A program made the translations under genes and the position numbers. From positions 736,195 to 800,194 of the forward strand of contig NZ_LMNI01000012.1 of NCBI RefSeq assembly GCF_001422925.1: a DNA stretch of 64,000 nt. The letters run 5' to 3'. Positions within the stretch are counted from its first letter, which is position 1; every line of letters starts with the position of its first letter. Source of the DNA: Microbacterium sp. Leaf288 (lineage in GTDB: Bacteria; Actinomycetota; Actinomycetes; Actinomycetales; Microbacteriaceae). The notes under the pieces were generated by a model. The model made no database searches, had not been told where the DNA came from, and was given only the letters and a program-made list of their open reading frames with translations. Positions 9,224 through 18,232 of the stretch are shown here, piece after piece.

Positions 9224-10210
9224 TCAGAGCCACCCGCGCCGCGCCGCCTGATAGGCGAGCGCGGTGCGGGTGTCGACGCCGGCGAGGGACATCAGCCGGT
9301 CGAGCCGCCGCTGGACGGTGCGCCGGCTGACGCCCAGCTGGCTCGCGATCGACTTGTCGGGGAGGCCGGCGACCACGAGCGACAGCAGCAGGCGCTCGGC
9401 GTCGCCGATGCCGTCTCGCGGCACATCCGCGTCCGGCTCGTCGAGCAGCCCCGACACCGGCAGTGGACTCGCCCGCTCCCAGTGCCCCTCGAACAGGTCG
9501 ATGAGCGCGTCGAGAAGCTGGCCGCCGCCGATGATCGCGGCGCTGGGCTGCCCGAGCTCCCGCTCCCGGTCGTGGGTCAGCGGGCAGATGGCGATGCGCC
9601 GGTCGACGATCGCGAGCCGCACTGGCAGCGCCGGGGCGACGCGGGCCTCCTCACCCCACGAGATGCCTTCGCGCACGCTGTCGAGCTCGCCCGGTCCTTC
9701 CAGCAGGGCACGCTCGTAGATCGCGCGGTAGCGGACGCCGCGGGCGAGCGCGTCGCGCTCCTCGGTGTTGTCGGTGCCCTGCATCGCGAGCGGGTTGGCG
9801 CGGCAGAACCAGAGGATCTCCTCGCGGGCGCCCTGCTGCAAGTCGCGCAGCCGCTCGCGCAGCGCGCCGGCGCCGATCACGACCTCGACCACGTGGTCGG
9901 CGTCACGACGCCGGGCAACGGCGCGGAACTCCTCATTGAGCGCCGCGACGAGCTGGCGGTCCCCCTCCAGCGACTCCTGGCGCCGCAGCAGCGCAGTGCC
10001 CAGCGCGACGTCGGGCGGCTGCGGGCGGAAGACGGGGTCCTTGCCCTGCCGCACGACGAGCCCCTTGGCCTCCAGCCGCAGCAGCACGTCGCCGGCGACC
10101 CCCGGGGCGAGCCCCGCGACCTCGGCCAGCTGCTCGACCCGCGCACCGGCGAGCCCGACGAGCATCCGGTACGCGTTCTCCTCGACGGGCTCCAGCAACG
10201 GGTCCTGCAT
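9224..10210 (-). CDS. TrmB/LuxR-type transcriptional regulator
   Basis: This 328-residue protein has a TrmB-like winged helix at residues 10-70 (RVEQLAEVAGLAPGVAGDVL, then LEAKGLVVRQ). A middle sensor-like region spans about 75-250. A LuxR/GerE-type helix-turn-helix closes it at about 265-325 (GLPDKSIASQLGVSRRTVQR). The family is frequent in actinobacteria and is often encoded beside S8 peptidases, as here. It has no receiver domain, so it is not a typical response regulator, and its ligand is unknown. The convergent neighbour at 5505 is a plausible target, but the sequence does not prove that. The ATG start at 10210 has no strong competing start. Confidence 0.8.
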   Translation of the reverse strand: MQDPLLEPVEENAYRMLVGLAGARVEQLAEVAGLAPGVAGDVLLRLEAKGLVVRQGKDPVFRPQPPDVALGTALLRRQESLEGDRQLVAALNEEFRAVARRRDADHVVEVVIGAGALRERLRDLQQGAREEILWFCRANPLAMQGTDNTEERDALARGVRYRAIYERALLEGPGELDSVREGISWGEEARVAPALPVRLAIVDRRIAICPLTHDRERELGQPSAAIIGGGQLLDALIDLFEGHWERASPLPVSGLLDEPDADVPRDGIGDAERLLLSLVVAGLPDKSIASQLGVSRRTVQRRLDRLMSLAGVDTRTALAYQAARRGWL

Positions 10211-10237
10211 CGGCTCCTCCGGGTTCGCGGATCTCTC

Positions 10238-11674
10238 TCAGGACAGCGGACGCTCCGGCCGCTCCCCCGCCACGCGGTGCGACGGCCGCTCGACAGCGGC
10301 GCGCAGCGCGGCGACGAGTGCGGGCCGCACGACGTCGGGCGTGAAACGGGCGGCGGCCGCGCGGGCTCGGAGCGACAGATGGGCGCGGCGATCGTGGTCG
10401 CGCAGCAGGCTGATCACGGCCTCGGCGAGCGCGTCGGCGTCGCCGGGCGGCACGAGCACCCCGGCGCCGTCGGCCGCCTCACGGGGCCCATATCGGGCGT
10501 CGGTCGAGACCACCGGCAGCCCGCGCGCGAGCGCCTCCGCGATGGAGAGCCCCTGCCCCTCGAAGGCGGTCGACGTCAGGAACACGGCCGAGCGGTCGAA
10601 GATCGCATCGCGGCCGGCCGTCGCACCGTGGAGCGTGACGGATGCCGCGAGCCCGAGCCCGTCGATCAGCCCCTGCAATTCCTCTCGCAGCGGTCCGTCG
10701 CCGTAGATGTCCAGCCGCGCCTGCGGGACCGCCTGCGCCACTCGCTGCCAGGCGCGGATGGCGAGGTCGACGCGCTTCTGCGGCGCGAGGCGGTTGAGCA
10801 TGACGACGCGATGCGGGTCGCGTGACTCCACGCCGGGCGGCTCGGCGCCGAGCTCGATCGTGTTGGGCACGACGTGGAAGGTGCCGGGATCGCCGAACCG
10901 GGCCGCCACCTCGTCGCGCTGCGCGGCGGTAGGGAACAGCACGGCGTCGTAGCGGTCCACGGTCGACAGCCAGCGCTGCCACATCCCGGCGACGGGTGCG
11001 TCGGGATCGTCGTAGGGCTCGGGCAGGTGCGAGTTGTGCACCGTGTGCACGAGGCGCACCCGCGGGTCGTCCCAGTCGACGAGCGTCTCGCCGATCTGCC
11101 GCGACTCGAAGATCACGACGAGCAGCCGGCCGGGGTCACCCGCCTCGGCGCGCCGCTCGTCGGCGATGCGAGTGAGCCAGGCCGCGTACAGGCCGCGGAA
11201 GCCGCGGAGCACGCGATCCCCGTCCGGAGCGTGCACGATGATCGGCGCGTCGGACAGGTGCCATTCGGGGTCGTCGCGCAGAACCGGCAGCGACACGGCC
11301 CGACGGCCCGCGGCATCCACGATCTCGCGGTGCTCGACGCCCGCCCACGACCTCTCCGCCGGCTCGGCCGTCAACGGCTCGCCGGCCGCGAAGACCCACG
11401 CGGGGTCGCTCCTGAGGTCGTCGAAGAGGTTGCGGGCGCGGTCGACGCTGTCGAGGAGGCCCGCCTCGACGAACGCCCGGCGCTGCGCCTCGTGCACGTC
11501 GACCGGGGCCCCGTCGACGCTCAGCTGCAGCGGGTCGACAGCCCCCGCCGAGGCGAGCAGGCGCAGGCGGGTCGGCACCGCCACCGCGAACCCGCCGTCG
11601 AGTCCGAGAGCCACGCGGCTGCCCAGCAGCACGTAGTCGGCGTCGGGCAGCGAAGGTGCGGGGTCCGTCGTCAC
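10238..11674 (-). CDS. Glycosyltransferase family 4, poly(glycerol-phosphate) glucosyltransferase-like
   Basis: This 478-residue cytoplasmic GT-B enzyme transfers a sugar from a nucleotide-sugar donor. The C-terminal Rossmann half holds VVMLNRLAPQKRVDLAIRAW and the E-x7-E donor signature in FEGQGLSIAEALARGLPVV. The segment STDARYGPREAA, with its Tyr-Gly-Pro element, is typical of the GtfA/TagE branch that glucosylates teichoic acids or adhesins. The N-terminal half carries VHTVHNSHLPEP, as in that branch. The GTG start at 11674 is preferred because GAGGA lies 7 nt upstream; ATG at 11692 has no such site. The actual acceptor is unknown. It stands alone, downstream of guaA on the same strand. 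Confidence 0.82.
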   Translation of the reverse strand: MTTDPAPSLPDADYVLLGSRVALGLDGGFAVAVPTRLRLLASAGAVDPLQLSVDGAPVDVHEAQRRAFVEAGLLDSVDRARNLFDDLRSDPAWVFAAGEPLTAEPAERSWAGVEHREIVDAAGRRAVSLPVLRDDPEWHLSDAPIIVHAPDGDRVLRGFRGLYAAWLTRIADERRAEAGDPGRLLVVIFESRQIGETLVDWDDPRVRLVHTVHNSHLPEPYDDPDAPVAGMWQRWLSTVDRYDAVLFPTAAQRDEVAARFGDPGTFHVVPNTIELGAEPPGVESRDPHRVVMLNRLAPQKRVDLAIRAWQRVAQAVPQARLDIYGDGPLREELQGLIDGLGLAASVTLHGATAGRDAIFDRSAVFLTSTAFEGQGLSIAEALARGLPVVSTDARYGPREAADGAGVLVPPGDADALAEAVISLLRDHDRRAHLSLRARAAAARFTPDVVRPALVAALRAAVERPSHRVAGERPERPLS

Positions 11675-11768
11675 CCGTCCATCCTCACCCATCCGTGCAC
11701 TGCCCCGGCCCGCCGAGGCGCCGGAAGACGACGGATGCCCCGGCATCGCCGAGGCACCCGTCACAAAC

Positions 11769-13352
11769 TCACTCCCACTCGATGGTCCCCGGGGGCTTCG
11801 AGGTGACGTCGAGGACGACGCGGTTGACGTCGCGCACCTCGTTGGTGATGCGGTTCGAGATCTTCGAGAGCACGTCGTAGGGCAGGCGCGTCCAGTCGGC
11901 GGTCATCGCGTCTTCGCTCGAGACGGGACGCAGGACGATCGGGTGGCCGTAGGTGCGGCCGTCGCCCTGCACGCCCACCGAGCGCACGTCGGCCAGCAGC
12001 ACGACCGGGCACTGCCAGATCTCGCCGTCGAGGCCGGCCTTCGTCAGCTCTTCACGCGCGATGGCGTCGGCATCGCGCAGAATCTCGAGACGGTCAGCGG
12101 TGACCTCACCCACGATCCGGATGCCGAGGCCGGGGCCCGGAAACGGCTGGCGGCCGACGATGACCTCCGGAAGTCCGAGCTCACGGCCGATCGCGCGCAC
12201 CTCGTCCTTGAACAGTGTGCGCAGCGGCTCCACGAGCTCGAACTGCAGGTCTTCGGGAAGGCCGCCCACGTTGTGGTGCGACTTGATGTTCGCGGTGCCG
12301 GTGCCGCCGCCCGACTCGACGACGTCGGGGTAGAGCGTGCCCTGCACGAGGAAGCGGATGGGCTCGCCGTCGGCCTCGGCCTCCGCGACGAGCGCGGCCT
12401 CTGCCTGCTCGAAGGTGCGGATGAACTCGCGTCCGATGATCTTGCGCTTCTGCTCGGGATCGCTGACCCCGGCGAGCGCGTTCAGGAACTGCTCGCGGGC
12501 GTCGACGGTCACGAGGCGCACACCGGTCGAGGCGACGTAGTCCTGCTCGACCTGCTCGCGCTCGTCCTTGCGGAGGAGTCCGTGGTCGACGAAGATGCAG
12601 ACGAGCTGGTCGCCGACGGCCTTGTGCACGAGGGCGGCGGCCACGGCGGAGTCGACGCCGCCCGACAGCCCGCAGATCACGCGGCCGGAGCCGACCTGCG
12701 CCTGGATCTTCGCGACCTGCTCGGCGATGACGTTGCCGCTGTTCCAGTCGGCGGGAAGACCCGCCGCCTTGTGCAGGAAGTTCTCGATGACCTTCTGGCC
12801 GTGGTCGGAGTGCTTGACCTCGGGGTGCCACTGCACGCCGTAGAAGCGGCGCTCGTCGCTGCCGAAGGCGGCGACCGGTGTGGCTCCGGTCGACGCGAGG
12901 ACATCGAAGCCCTCGGGGGCGCGCGAGACCTGGTCGCCGTGGCTCATCCAGACGTTCTGCTCGGCCGGCTGACCACCCAGCAGCACGCCGCCGTCGCCCG
13001 TGACCGCGGCATCCGTCGCTCCGTACTCACGGAGCCCGGTGTTGGCCACCTCGCCGCCGAGCGCCTGCGCCATGACCTGGAAGCCGTAGCAGATGCCGAG
13101 CGTCGGCACGCCGAGGTCGAACACGCCGGCGTCGAGTGCCGGCGCACCCTCTTCGTAGACCGACGACGGACCGCCCGAGAGGATGATGCCGACCGGGTTC
13201 TTCGCCGCGATGTCGGCGGCGGACGCGGTGTGCGGCACAATCTCGCTGTACACGCCGGCCTCGCGGACGCGGCGCGCGATCAGCTGCGCATACTGGGCGC
13301 CGAAGTCGACGACGAGGACGGGACGCTGAGAGGTCTCGGTCTGCTGTGTCAA
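11769..13352 (-). CDS. guaA: GMP synthase (glutamine-hydrolysing)
   Basis: This 527-residue enzyme aminates XMP to GMP with glutamine and ATP, the last step of guanine nucleotide synthesis. The class I amidotransferase domain comes first: VVDFGAQYAQLIARRV, the nucleophile-elbow Cys in LGICYGFQVMA, and the later His-x-Glu in QWHPEVKHS. The ATP-pyrophosphatase domain has the P-loop-like ICGLSGGVDSAVAAALVH, and the GMPS dimerisation domain ends in the hallmark PPGTIEWE. The TTG start at 13352 follows GGAGA by about 8 nt and overlaps the DUF3817 stop by 4 bp (TTGA), so translation is probably coupled. The length is normal. A small GATGCC/GGCATC hairpin at 11734-11747 downstream is the only terminator-like element seen. 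Confidence 0.97.
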   Translation of the reverse strand: MTQQTETSQRPVLVVDFGAQYAQLIARRVREAGVYSEIVPHTASAADIAAKNPVGIILSGGPSSVYEEGAPALDAGVFDLGVPTLGICYGFQVMAQALGGEVANTGLREYGATDAAVTGDGGVLLGGQPAEQNVWMSHGDQVSRAPEGFDVLASTGATPVAAFGSDERRFYGVQWHPEVKHSDHGQKVIENFLHKAAGLPADWNSGNVIAEQVAKIQAQVGSGRVICGLSGGVDSAVAAALVHKAVGDQLVCIFVDHGLLRKDEREQVEQDYVASTGVRLVTVDAREQFLNALAGVSDPEQKRKIIGREFIRTFEQAEAALVAEAEADGEPIRFLVQGTLYPDVVESGGGTGTANIKSHHNVGGLPEDLQFELVEPLRTLFKDEVRAIGRELGLPEVIVGRQPFPGPGLGIRIVGEVTADRLEILRDADAIAREELTKAGLDGEIWQCPVVLLADVRSVGVQGDGRTYGHPIVLRPVSSEDAMTADWTRLPYDVLSKISNRITNEVRDVNRVVLDVTSKPPGTIEWE

Positions 13353-13849
13353 CGCTTGTTCTCCGTCGGGATCGCGTGGGTGAGGGTCGAGTGCGCGGCC
13401 TGCGAGTGCAGCTCCGCCGCCTCGCGCTCGGCCAGGTAGGTCTTGACGTCGCGGCCGACGCGCGCCTCCATGAAGAACGACAGGAGGGGCACGATGCCGC
13501 CGGCGGCGAGCATGCCCAGGCGCAGGAGGTTCCAGCGCATGAGGCTCCACACGCGGAAGCACGAGATCAGGTAGACGACGTAGAACCAGCCGTGGGCGAC
13601 GAGGATGCCGAGCGACAGGTTGAACCCGTCACCGGTCGACTCGAGGCCCGAGGCCGTCTCGACGACAGGGGCGAACCACAGGAACCCGCCGGAACCACCG
13701 AGGAACAGCTCGTAGCCGACGACGTACTTGATGATCATCTCGGCGACGAGCAGCAGCAGCATCGTGCCCGTGATGATCGAGCACACCTGGTAGAACTTCA
13801 GGGCTCCGCGGATCGCCGGAAAGGAAGCGAGCTTCGGGGCGCGGGGCAT
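13349..13849 (-). CDS. DUF3817 integral membrane protein
   Basis: This 166-residue protein has four predicted membrane segments: about residues 20-40 (ITGTMLLLLVAEMIIKYVVG), 55-65, 77-97 (ILVAHGWFYVVYLISCF) and 106-126. The pattern matches the DUF3817 family, which in Microbacteriaceae sits next to guaA. The function is unknown. A charged cytoplasmic tail ends the protein. Its stop overlaps the TTG start of guaA, so it is the leader cistron of that pair. The ATG at 13849 lies 7 nt from a TANNNT hexamer. Confidence 0.85.
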   Translation of the reverse strand: MPRAPKLASFPAIRGALKFYQVCSIITGTMLLLLVAEMIIKYVVGYELFLGGSGGFLWFAPVVETASGLESTGDGFNLSLGILVAHGWFYVVYLISCFRVWSLMRWNLLRLGMLAAGGIVPLLSFFMEARVGRDVKTYLAEREAAELHSQAAHSTLTHAIPTENKR

Positions 13850-13856
13850 GAACCCC

Positions 13857-13862
13857 AGTCTA
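13857..13862 (-). promoter_or_regulatory. -10 hexamer of a leaderless promoter for DUF3817-guaA
   Basis: Read on the minus strand, TAGACT is separated by 7 nt from the ATG at 13849. It overlaps the TAG stop codon of the SURF1 gene, so guaA can be transcribed independently of the upstream genes. Confidence 0.4.
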
Positions 13863-14729
13863 CCCGCGGGGTTCTGCGGCCTCGTCCTCGAAGTCCTCGA
13901 CCTCCTTCTCCCACGCGTCCTTCGCGAGGCGGTACCAGAGGTAGAAGGCGAAGCCGGCGAACACGGCCCATTCGACGGCGTAGAAGATGTTAAGCCAGTT
14001 GATGCCCGACCCGCCGGCGGGGGCCGGCGACGAGATCGCATCGAGCCCGGCGACCGCGTCGACGGAGGCGATGTACGGGCGGTACACGAAGAGGGCGTCG
14101 ATCTCGTGCCACTGCCCGAGCAGCGCGGCCGGCGACATGCGGGTCAGCGTCTGCGGGTCCTCGCCGCGAGGCGGGAGCACCGGCCCTTCGTCCGAGATCA
14201 GGCGCCCCGTCACCTCGGCGGTCTCGGAGACGGATGCTGCGCCCTCGAGCTCGTCGACGGCCGCGCGCGCGTCCTCCTCGGTGGCGGCCCACCCGAGCGC
14301 CACGGCGACCGAGGCCGGGCCGACCGTCGCGCTCACGTCGGGGTCGATGCGCAGCTGCCCGGTCACCCAGTAGCCCTCGACGCCGTCGTTGTAGCGCGAC
14401 TGGACGACGATGAAGTCCTCGGGGACCCATGTGCCGCGCGTCTCGACGCGCTGGCCGACCAGCGGCTCCGGGAGATACTCGCCGGGCAGGGCGACGTCGG
14501 CCAGAGGCTGCACCTCTTCGGTCGCACCCGGCGGGACCGGATTCGTCTGCACAGCACGGCCCAGCTGCCATTGCCCGAGCCACGCGAACACGCCCGCGAC
14601 GACGAGGCACAGCAGCAGCATCCCGATCCATCGCGGGCGCAGCATCACCTCGCGCAGGGTCGGCGGGAAGGCCTCGGGCGCGAGGTCAGCCGCTCCCGTC
14701 GGGTCGGGGTCGGTCATGGCACCCGTCAT
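13860..14729 (-). CDS. SURF1 family protein (cytochrome oxidase biogenesis)
   Basis: This 289-residue membrane protein has the SURF1 layout. An N-terminal transmembrane helix is near residues 36-54 (IGMLLLCLVVAGVFAWLGQW), followed by the family signature GQWQLGRA. A periplasmic/extracellular region follows, including VQSRYNDGVEGYWVTGQLR, and a second helix lies near 255-275 (IFYAVEWAVFAGFAFYLWYR). SURF1 helps assemble heme aa3 oxidase, probably at the heme a step. The start at 14729 gives an ATGA overlap with guaB3; ATG at 14717 is an alternative four codons shorter. It has no oxidase neighbours here. Confidence 0.88.
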   Translation of the reverse strand: MTGAMTDPDPTGAADLAPEAFPPTLREVMLRPRWIGMLLLCLVVAGVFAWLGQWQLGRAVQTNPVPPGATEEVQPLADVALPGEYLPEPLVGQRVETRGTWVPEDFIVVQSRYNDGVEGYWVTGQLRIDPDVSATVGPASVAVALGWAATEEDARAAVDELEGAASVSETAEVTGRLISDEGPVLPPRGEDPQTLTRMSPAALLGQWHEIDALFVYRPYIASVDAVAGLDAISSPAPAGGSGINWLNIFYAVEWAVFAGFAFYLWYRLAKDAWEKEVEDFEDEAAEPRG

Positions 14730-15850
14730 CCCGCGGCGTACGGCGCGACGACGACCTCGACGCGCTGGAACTCCTTGAGGTCGGAGTATCCGGTCGTGGC
14801 CATCGACTTGCGCAGGGCACCGATGAGGTTCGCGGTGCCGTCGGCGACCGGGGCGGGGCCGTAGAGGATCTCCTCGAGCGAGGCCACCTGGTCGACCTTC
14901 ACGCGGCGACCGCGCGGCAGCTTGGCGTGGTGCGCCTCGGGTCCCCAGTGGAAGCCCCGGCCCGGGGCATCCGTCGCGCGCGCGAGCGCCACGCCGAGCA
15001 TGACGGCGTCGGCGCCCATCGCGATCGCCTTGACGATGTCGCCCGACGTGCCCACGCCGCCGTCCGCGATGACGTGCACGTAGCGGCCGCCCGACTCGTC
15101 CAGGTAGTCGCGGCGCGCGCCGGCGACGTCGGCGACTGCGGTCGCCATCGGGGCGTGCAGGCCCAGGGTCGCACGCGTGGTGGACGCGGCTCCCCCGCCG
15201 AAGCCGACGAGCACGCCGGCGGCTCCCGTCCGCATGAGGTGCAGGGCGGCGGTGTACGTCGAGGCGCCACCGACGATGACGGGGACGTCGAGGTCGTAGA
15301 TGAACTTCTTGAGGTTCAGCGGCTGGTCGACGCTCGAGACGTGCTCGGCCGAAACCGTGGTGCCGCGGATCACGAAGAGGTCGACGCCGGCGGCGACGAC
15401 CGTCTCGTAGAGCTCCTGGGTGCGCTGCGGGGTCAGGGACCCCGCGACCGTCACGCCGCCGGCGCGGATCTCGGCGAGGCGATCGCGCACCAGCTCGGGC
15501 TTGATCGGCTCGGCGTAGAGCTCCTGCATGCGGCGGGTCGCGGCGGCCTTCTCGAGGCCGGCGATCTCGGCGAGCAGCGGCTCGGGGTCGTCGTAGCGGG
15601 TCCACAGGCCCTCGAGGTCGAGGACGCCCAGGCCGCCGAGCTGGCCCAGCATGATCGCCGTGCGCGGGCTCACGACCGAGTCCATCGGGGCGCCCAGCAC
15701 CGGGATGTCGAAGCTGAAGGCGTCGATCGTCCACGTGGTCGAGACGTCCTCGGGGTTGCGCGTGCGCCGCGACGGCACCACCGCGATGTCGTCGAACGTG
15801 TAGGCGCGACGCGCCCTCTTGGCCCGGCCGAGTTCGATGTCCATGCTCAC
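14726..15850 (-). CDS. guaB3: GuaB3, IMP dehydrogenase-family protein without the catalytic cysteine
   Basis: This 374-residue TIM-barrel protein belongs to the GuaB3 branch of the IMPDH/GMP reductase family. It has FDIPVLGAPMDSVVSPRTA, VIVGGASTYTAALHLMRTG, and VHVIADGGVGTSGDIVKAI (phosphate-binding loop). True IMPDH has a Gly-Ser-Ile-Cys-Thr-Thr catalytic loop. Here the loop reads GFGGGAASTTRATLG with no Cys, as I recall for the actinobacterial GuaB3 group. It lacks CBS domains, which explains its length of about 375 residues against about 500 for GuaB. The function of this branch is unsettled. Starts GTG 15850 and ATG 15844 lie in frame; the GTG is chosen because a TANNNT hexamer is 6 nt upstream. 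The real guaB is separate at 22424. Confidence 0.9.
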   Translation of the reverse strand: MSMDIELGRAKRARRAYTFDDIAVVPSRRTRNPEDVSTTWTIDAFSFDIPVLGAPMDSVVSPRTAIMLGQLGGLGVLDLEGLWTRYDDPEPLLAEIAGLEKAAATRRMQELYAEPIKPELVRDRLAEIRAGGVTVAGSLTPQRTQELYETVVAAGVDLFVIRGTTVSAEHVSSVDQPLNLKKFIYDLDVPVIVGGASTYTAALHLMRTGAAGVLVGFGGGAASTTRATLGLHAPMATAVADVAGARRDYLDESGGRYVHVIADGGVGTSGDIVKAIAMGADAVMLGVALARATDAPGRGFHWGPEAHHAKLPRGRRVKVDQVASLEEILYGPAPVADGTANLIGALRKSMATTGYSDLKEFQRVEVVVAPYAAG

Positions 15851-15856
15851 CCGACC

Positions 15857-15862
15857 AGCCTA
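15857..15862 (-). promoter_or_regulatory. -10 hexamer of a leaderless promoter for guaB3-SURF1
   Basis: On the minus strand TAGGCT is followed by 6 nt and then the GTG at 15850, with no Shine-Dalgarno sequence. The same hexamer and spacing recur before rarD (33880) and before the methyltransferase (46343). Confidence 0.5.
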
Positions 15863-15974
15863 CCCGGCGGGCCTCGCGGCGCCGGATTCCGCCCGGCCGG
15901 CCGACCGCCCCGGACTTCACGCGACATCCGTCCCCCGCCCGTCACCAGCCCGATGAGCTTCCTCCGCGCCGGCG

Positions 15975-16018
15975 CTCCTGGGGACAAGGACGCCGACCGG
16001 TGTCCTTATCCCCAGGAG
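15975..16018 (-). terminator. Long stem-loop downstream of the ABC-F gene
   Basis: Arms 15975-15991 and 16002-16018 pair over 17 positions with one mismatch (CTCCTGGGG...CCCCAGGAG) around a 10-nt loop. It lies about 80 nt beyond the ABC-F stop codon on the minus strand. No U-tract follows, so it could equally be an RNA-stability hairpin. Confidence 0.5.
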
Positions 16019-16097
16019 TCGCCGAGCGCAGCTTCGCGAGTCCTGTGCGAACGGCAGCGGGGCATCACGCACCGTCGCGGCGGCGATCCCGTCAGCC

Positions 16098-17786
16098 TCA
16101 GCGGGTGCGGGCCACCCGTGCCTCGTCCCAGACCGGCTCGTTCGACTCGAACACGCGGCCGTCGGAGCCGAAGACCAGGAAACGATCGAAGGACTTCGCG
16201 AGCCAGCGGTCGTGCGTGACCGCGAGCACGGTGCCCTCGAACCGGGCGAGCGCGTCCTGCAGAGCCTCGGCCGAGACGAGGTCGAGGTTGTCGGTCGGCT
16301 CGTCGAGGAGCAACAGCGTCGCGCCGGACAGTTCGAGCAACAGGATCTGGAACCGCGCCTGCTGCCCACCCGACAGGCTGTCGAACGTCTGCTCGGCCTG
16401 GGCGACGAGTCCGTACCGGTCGAGCGCGCTGCTCGCGGCTTCGCGGGGCAGACCGGCTCGGGCGTCCTCGCCGCGATGGAGGATGTCGAGCAGCGTCTTG
16501 CCGTCGAACTCCGGGTGGCGGTGGGTCTGCGCGAACCATCCCGGCACGACGCGCGCGCCGAGGATCCCGCGACCGGTGTGCGCCACGGGGTCGAGCCCCG
16601 CGCCGGTCGTGGTCAGGTGCCCGAGCCTCCCATCGGGGTCGGTGCCGCCGCGGGCGAGCAGCCGAAGGAAGTGCGACTTGCCCGAGCCGTTCGATCCGAG
16701 CACCGCGACCCGGTCGCCGAACCACACCTCGAGGTCGAACGGCTTCATGAGCCCCGTGAGCTCGAGCTGCTCGGCGACGACCGCCCGCCGGCCGGTGCGC
16801 GCGCCGCGCAGGCGCACATCGAGGTCCTGCTCCCTCGGGCGCTCCTGCGGTGGACCCGCCTCCTCGAACTTGCGCAGCCGCGTCTGAGCGGCGCGGTACC
16901 GAGAGGTGAAGGTGTCGTTGGCCGTGGCCTTGACCTTGAGGGTCGCCACGAGCTCCTTGAGCTTGACGTGCTGCTCGTCCCAGCGGCGGCGCAGCTCGTC
17001 GAGGCGCAGCATCCGGTCCTCCCGTGCCCGGTGATAGGTGCCGAAGCCGCCGCCGTGCACCCACGCGGTGCTCCCCGCACCGCCCGCCTCGAGGGTCACG
17101 ATGCGGTCGGCCGCACGGGCCAGCAGCTCGCGGTCGTGCGACACCAGCAGCACCGTCTTCTGCGTCTCGCGCAGGCGCTCCTCGAGCCACCGCTTGCCGG
17201 GAACGTCGAGGTAGTTGTCGGGCTCGTCGAGCAGCAGCACATGGTCGGGGCCGCGCAGCAGCGCCTCGAGCGCGAGCCGCTTCTGCTCGCCGCCCGACAG
17301 CGTGGTGAGCTCGCGGAACCGTGCACGCGAGAACGGGATGCCGAGGGCCGTCGTCGTGCACGTGTCCCAGACGGTCTCGTACTCGTAGCCACCGGCTTCG
17401 GCGTAGTCGGCAAGCGCTCCGGCGTAGCGCATCTGCGTCTCGAGGTCGTCGAGCTCGATGATCGCCGCCTCGGCGTCCTCGAGCTCGCGCGCGGCGCGAC
17501 GCACGCGGTCAGGCGCGACGGCGATGAGGAGGTCGTGGACGGTCTGCCCGACCTCGCCGTGGCCGACGAACTGGTCCATGACGCCGAGGCCGCCGTCGAT
17601 GGACACGACACCGGAGAGCGCCGGGGTCTCCCCGCGGATGATCCGCAGCAGCGTTGTCTTGCCCGCGCCGTTCTGGCCGATGAGCGCCGTCGTCGACCCC
17701 TCGCCCACGCGGAACGAGACCTCGTCGAGCAGCGGCCGGCCGTCCGGCAGCGCATACGAGACGGCGGCGATGTCGATGTACCCCAC
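16098..17786 (-). CDS. ABC-F family ATPase
   Basis: This 562-residue cytosolic protein has two ABC ATPase domains and no membrane segment, the ABC-F pattern. Domain 1 has Walker A ALIGQNGAGKTTLLRII, signature LSGGEQKRLALEALL and Walker B LLLDEPDNYLD. Domain 2 has Walker A VLGSNGSGKSHFLRLL, signature LSGGQQARFQILL and Walker B LLLDEPTDNLD. A charged linker of about 80 residues joins them (VKLKELVATLKVKATANDTF). ABC-F proteins act on ribosomes, as translation factors or as antibiotic-resistance factors. The unusual DEPDNYLD in domain 1 marks a widespread actinobacterial subgroup without an assigned drug. The GTG start is preceded by AGGGA. It is monocistronic. Confidence 0.92.
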   Translation of the reverse strand: MGYIDIAAVSYALPDGRPLLDEVSFRVGEGSTTALIGQNGAGKTTLLRIIRGETPALSGVVSIDGGLGVMDQFVGHGEVGQTVHDLLIAVAPDRVRRAARELEDAEAAIIELDDLETQMRYAGALADYAEAGGYEYETVWDTCTTTALGIPFSRARFRELTTLSGGEQKRLALEALLRGPDHVLLLDEPDNYLDVPGKRWLEERLRETQKTVLLVSHDRELLARAADRIVTLEAGGAGSTAWVHGGGFGTYHRAREDRMLRLDELRRRWDEQHVKLKELVATLKVKATANDTFTSRYRAAQTRLRKFEEAGPPQERPREQDLDVRLRGARTGRRAVVAEQLELTGLMKPFDLEVWFGDRVAVLGSNGSGKSHFLRLLARGGTDPDGRLGHLTTTGAGLDPVAHTGRGILGARVVPGWFAQTHRHPEFDGKTLLDILHRGEDARAGLPREAASSALDRYGLVAQAEQTFDSLSGGQQARFQILLLELSGATLLLLDEPTDNLDLVSAEALQDALARFEGTVLAVTHDRWLAKSFDRFLVFGSDGRVFESNEPVWDEARVARTR

Positions 17787-17887
17787 GGTGTTCCCTGTCT
17801 GCTCCGGTGCGGCATCCGTCGCCGTTCAGGGAGCCGACCAGACTACCCCACCCCGCTCCGCTCCGCTCAACGACCGGAGGACGGAGC

Positions 17888-18172
17888 TCAGGCGGCCGGC
17901 GCGGCGTACCTGCCCGAGCGGATCGCGCGCTCGCGCGCCTTGGCGGCCTCGATCTCGCGGTTCTTGGGCGGCGTCACCGCGACGAGGTCGTCGAGCAGGT
18001 GCTGCGTGATGTGCGCGATCTCGTGCACGGCGTGGTCGAAGGCCTCCTGATTCGCCTTCGAGGGCTTGGTCGTGCCCGCGATCTTGCGCACGTACTGGAG
18101 CGCAGCGGCGTGGACCTCGGCGGACGAGGCTGCGGGCTCGAAGTTGTGGAGTGTGTGGATGTTCCGGCACAT
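17888..18172 (-). CDS. DUF2277 family protein
   Basis: This 94-residue protein begins MCRNIHTLHNFEPAASSAE, the hallmark N-terminus of DUF2277. It continues with a helical segment (VRKIAGTTKPSKANQEAFDH) and a basic C-terminus. The family is common in actinobacteria and has no assigned function; the conserved Cys2, His6 and His9 suggest metal or redox chemistry, which is inference. The ATG at 18172 is 7 nt from a TANNNT hexamer. It is flanked by an ABC-F gene downstream and a tetR gene upstream with no overlap. Confidence 0.88.
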   Translation of the reverse strand: MCRNIHTLHNFEPAASSAEVHAAALQYVRKIAGTTKPSKANQEAFDHAVHEIAHITQHLLDDLVAVTPPKNREIEAAKARERAIRSGRYAAPAA

Positions 18173-18179
18173 GCCCCCG

Positions 18180-18185
18180 ACCCTA
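18180..18185 (-). promoter_or_regulatory. -10 hexamer of a leaderless promoter for DUF2277
   Basis: TAGGGT on the minus strand stands 7 nt upstream of the ATG at 18172, and no ribosome-binding site is present. Confidence 0.4.
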
Positions 18186-18232
18186 CGCCGCGCCCCCGAC
18201 GCGGGGCAGGGGGCAGTATCCGTCCCGGCGAC

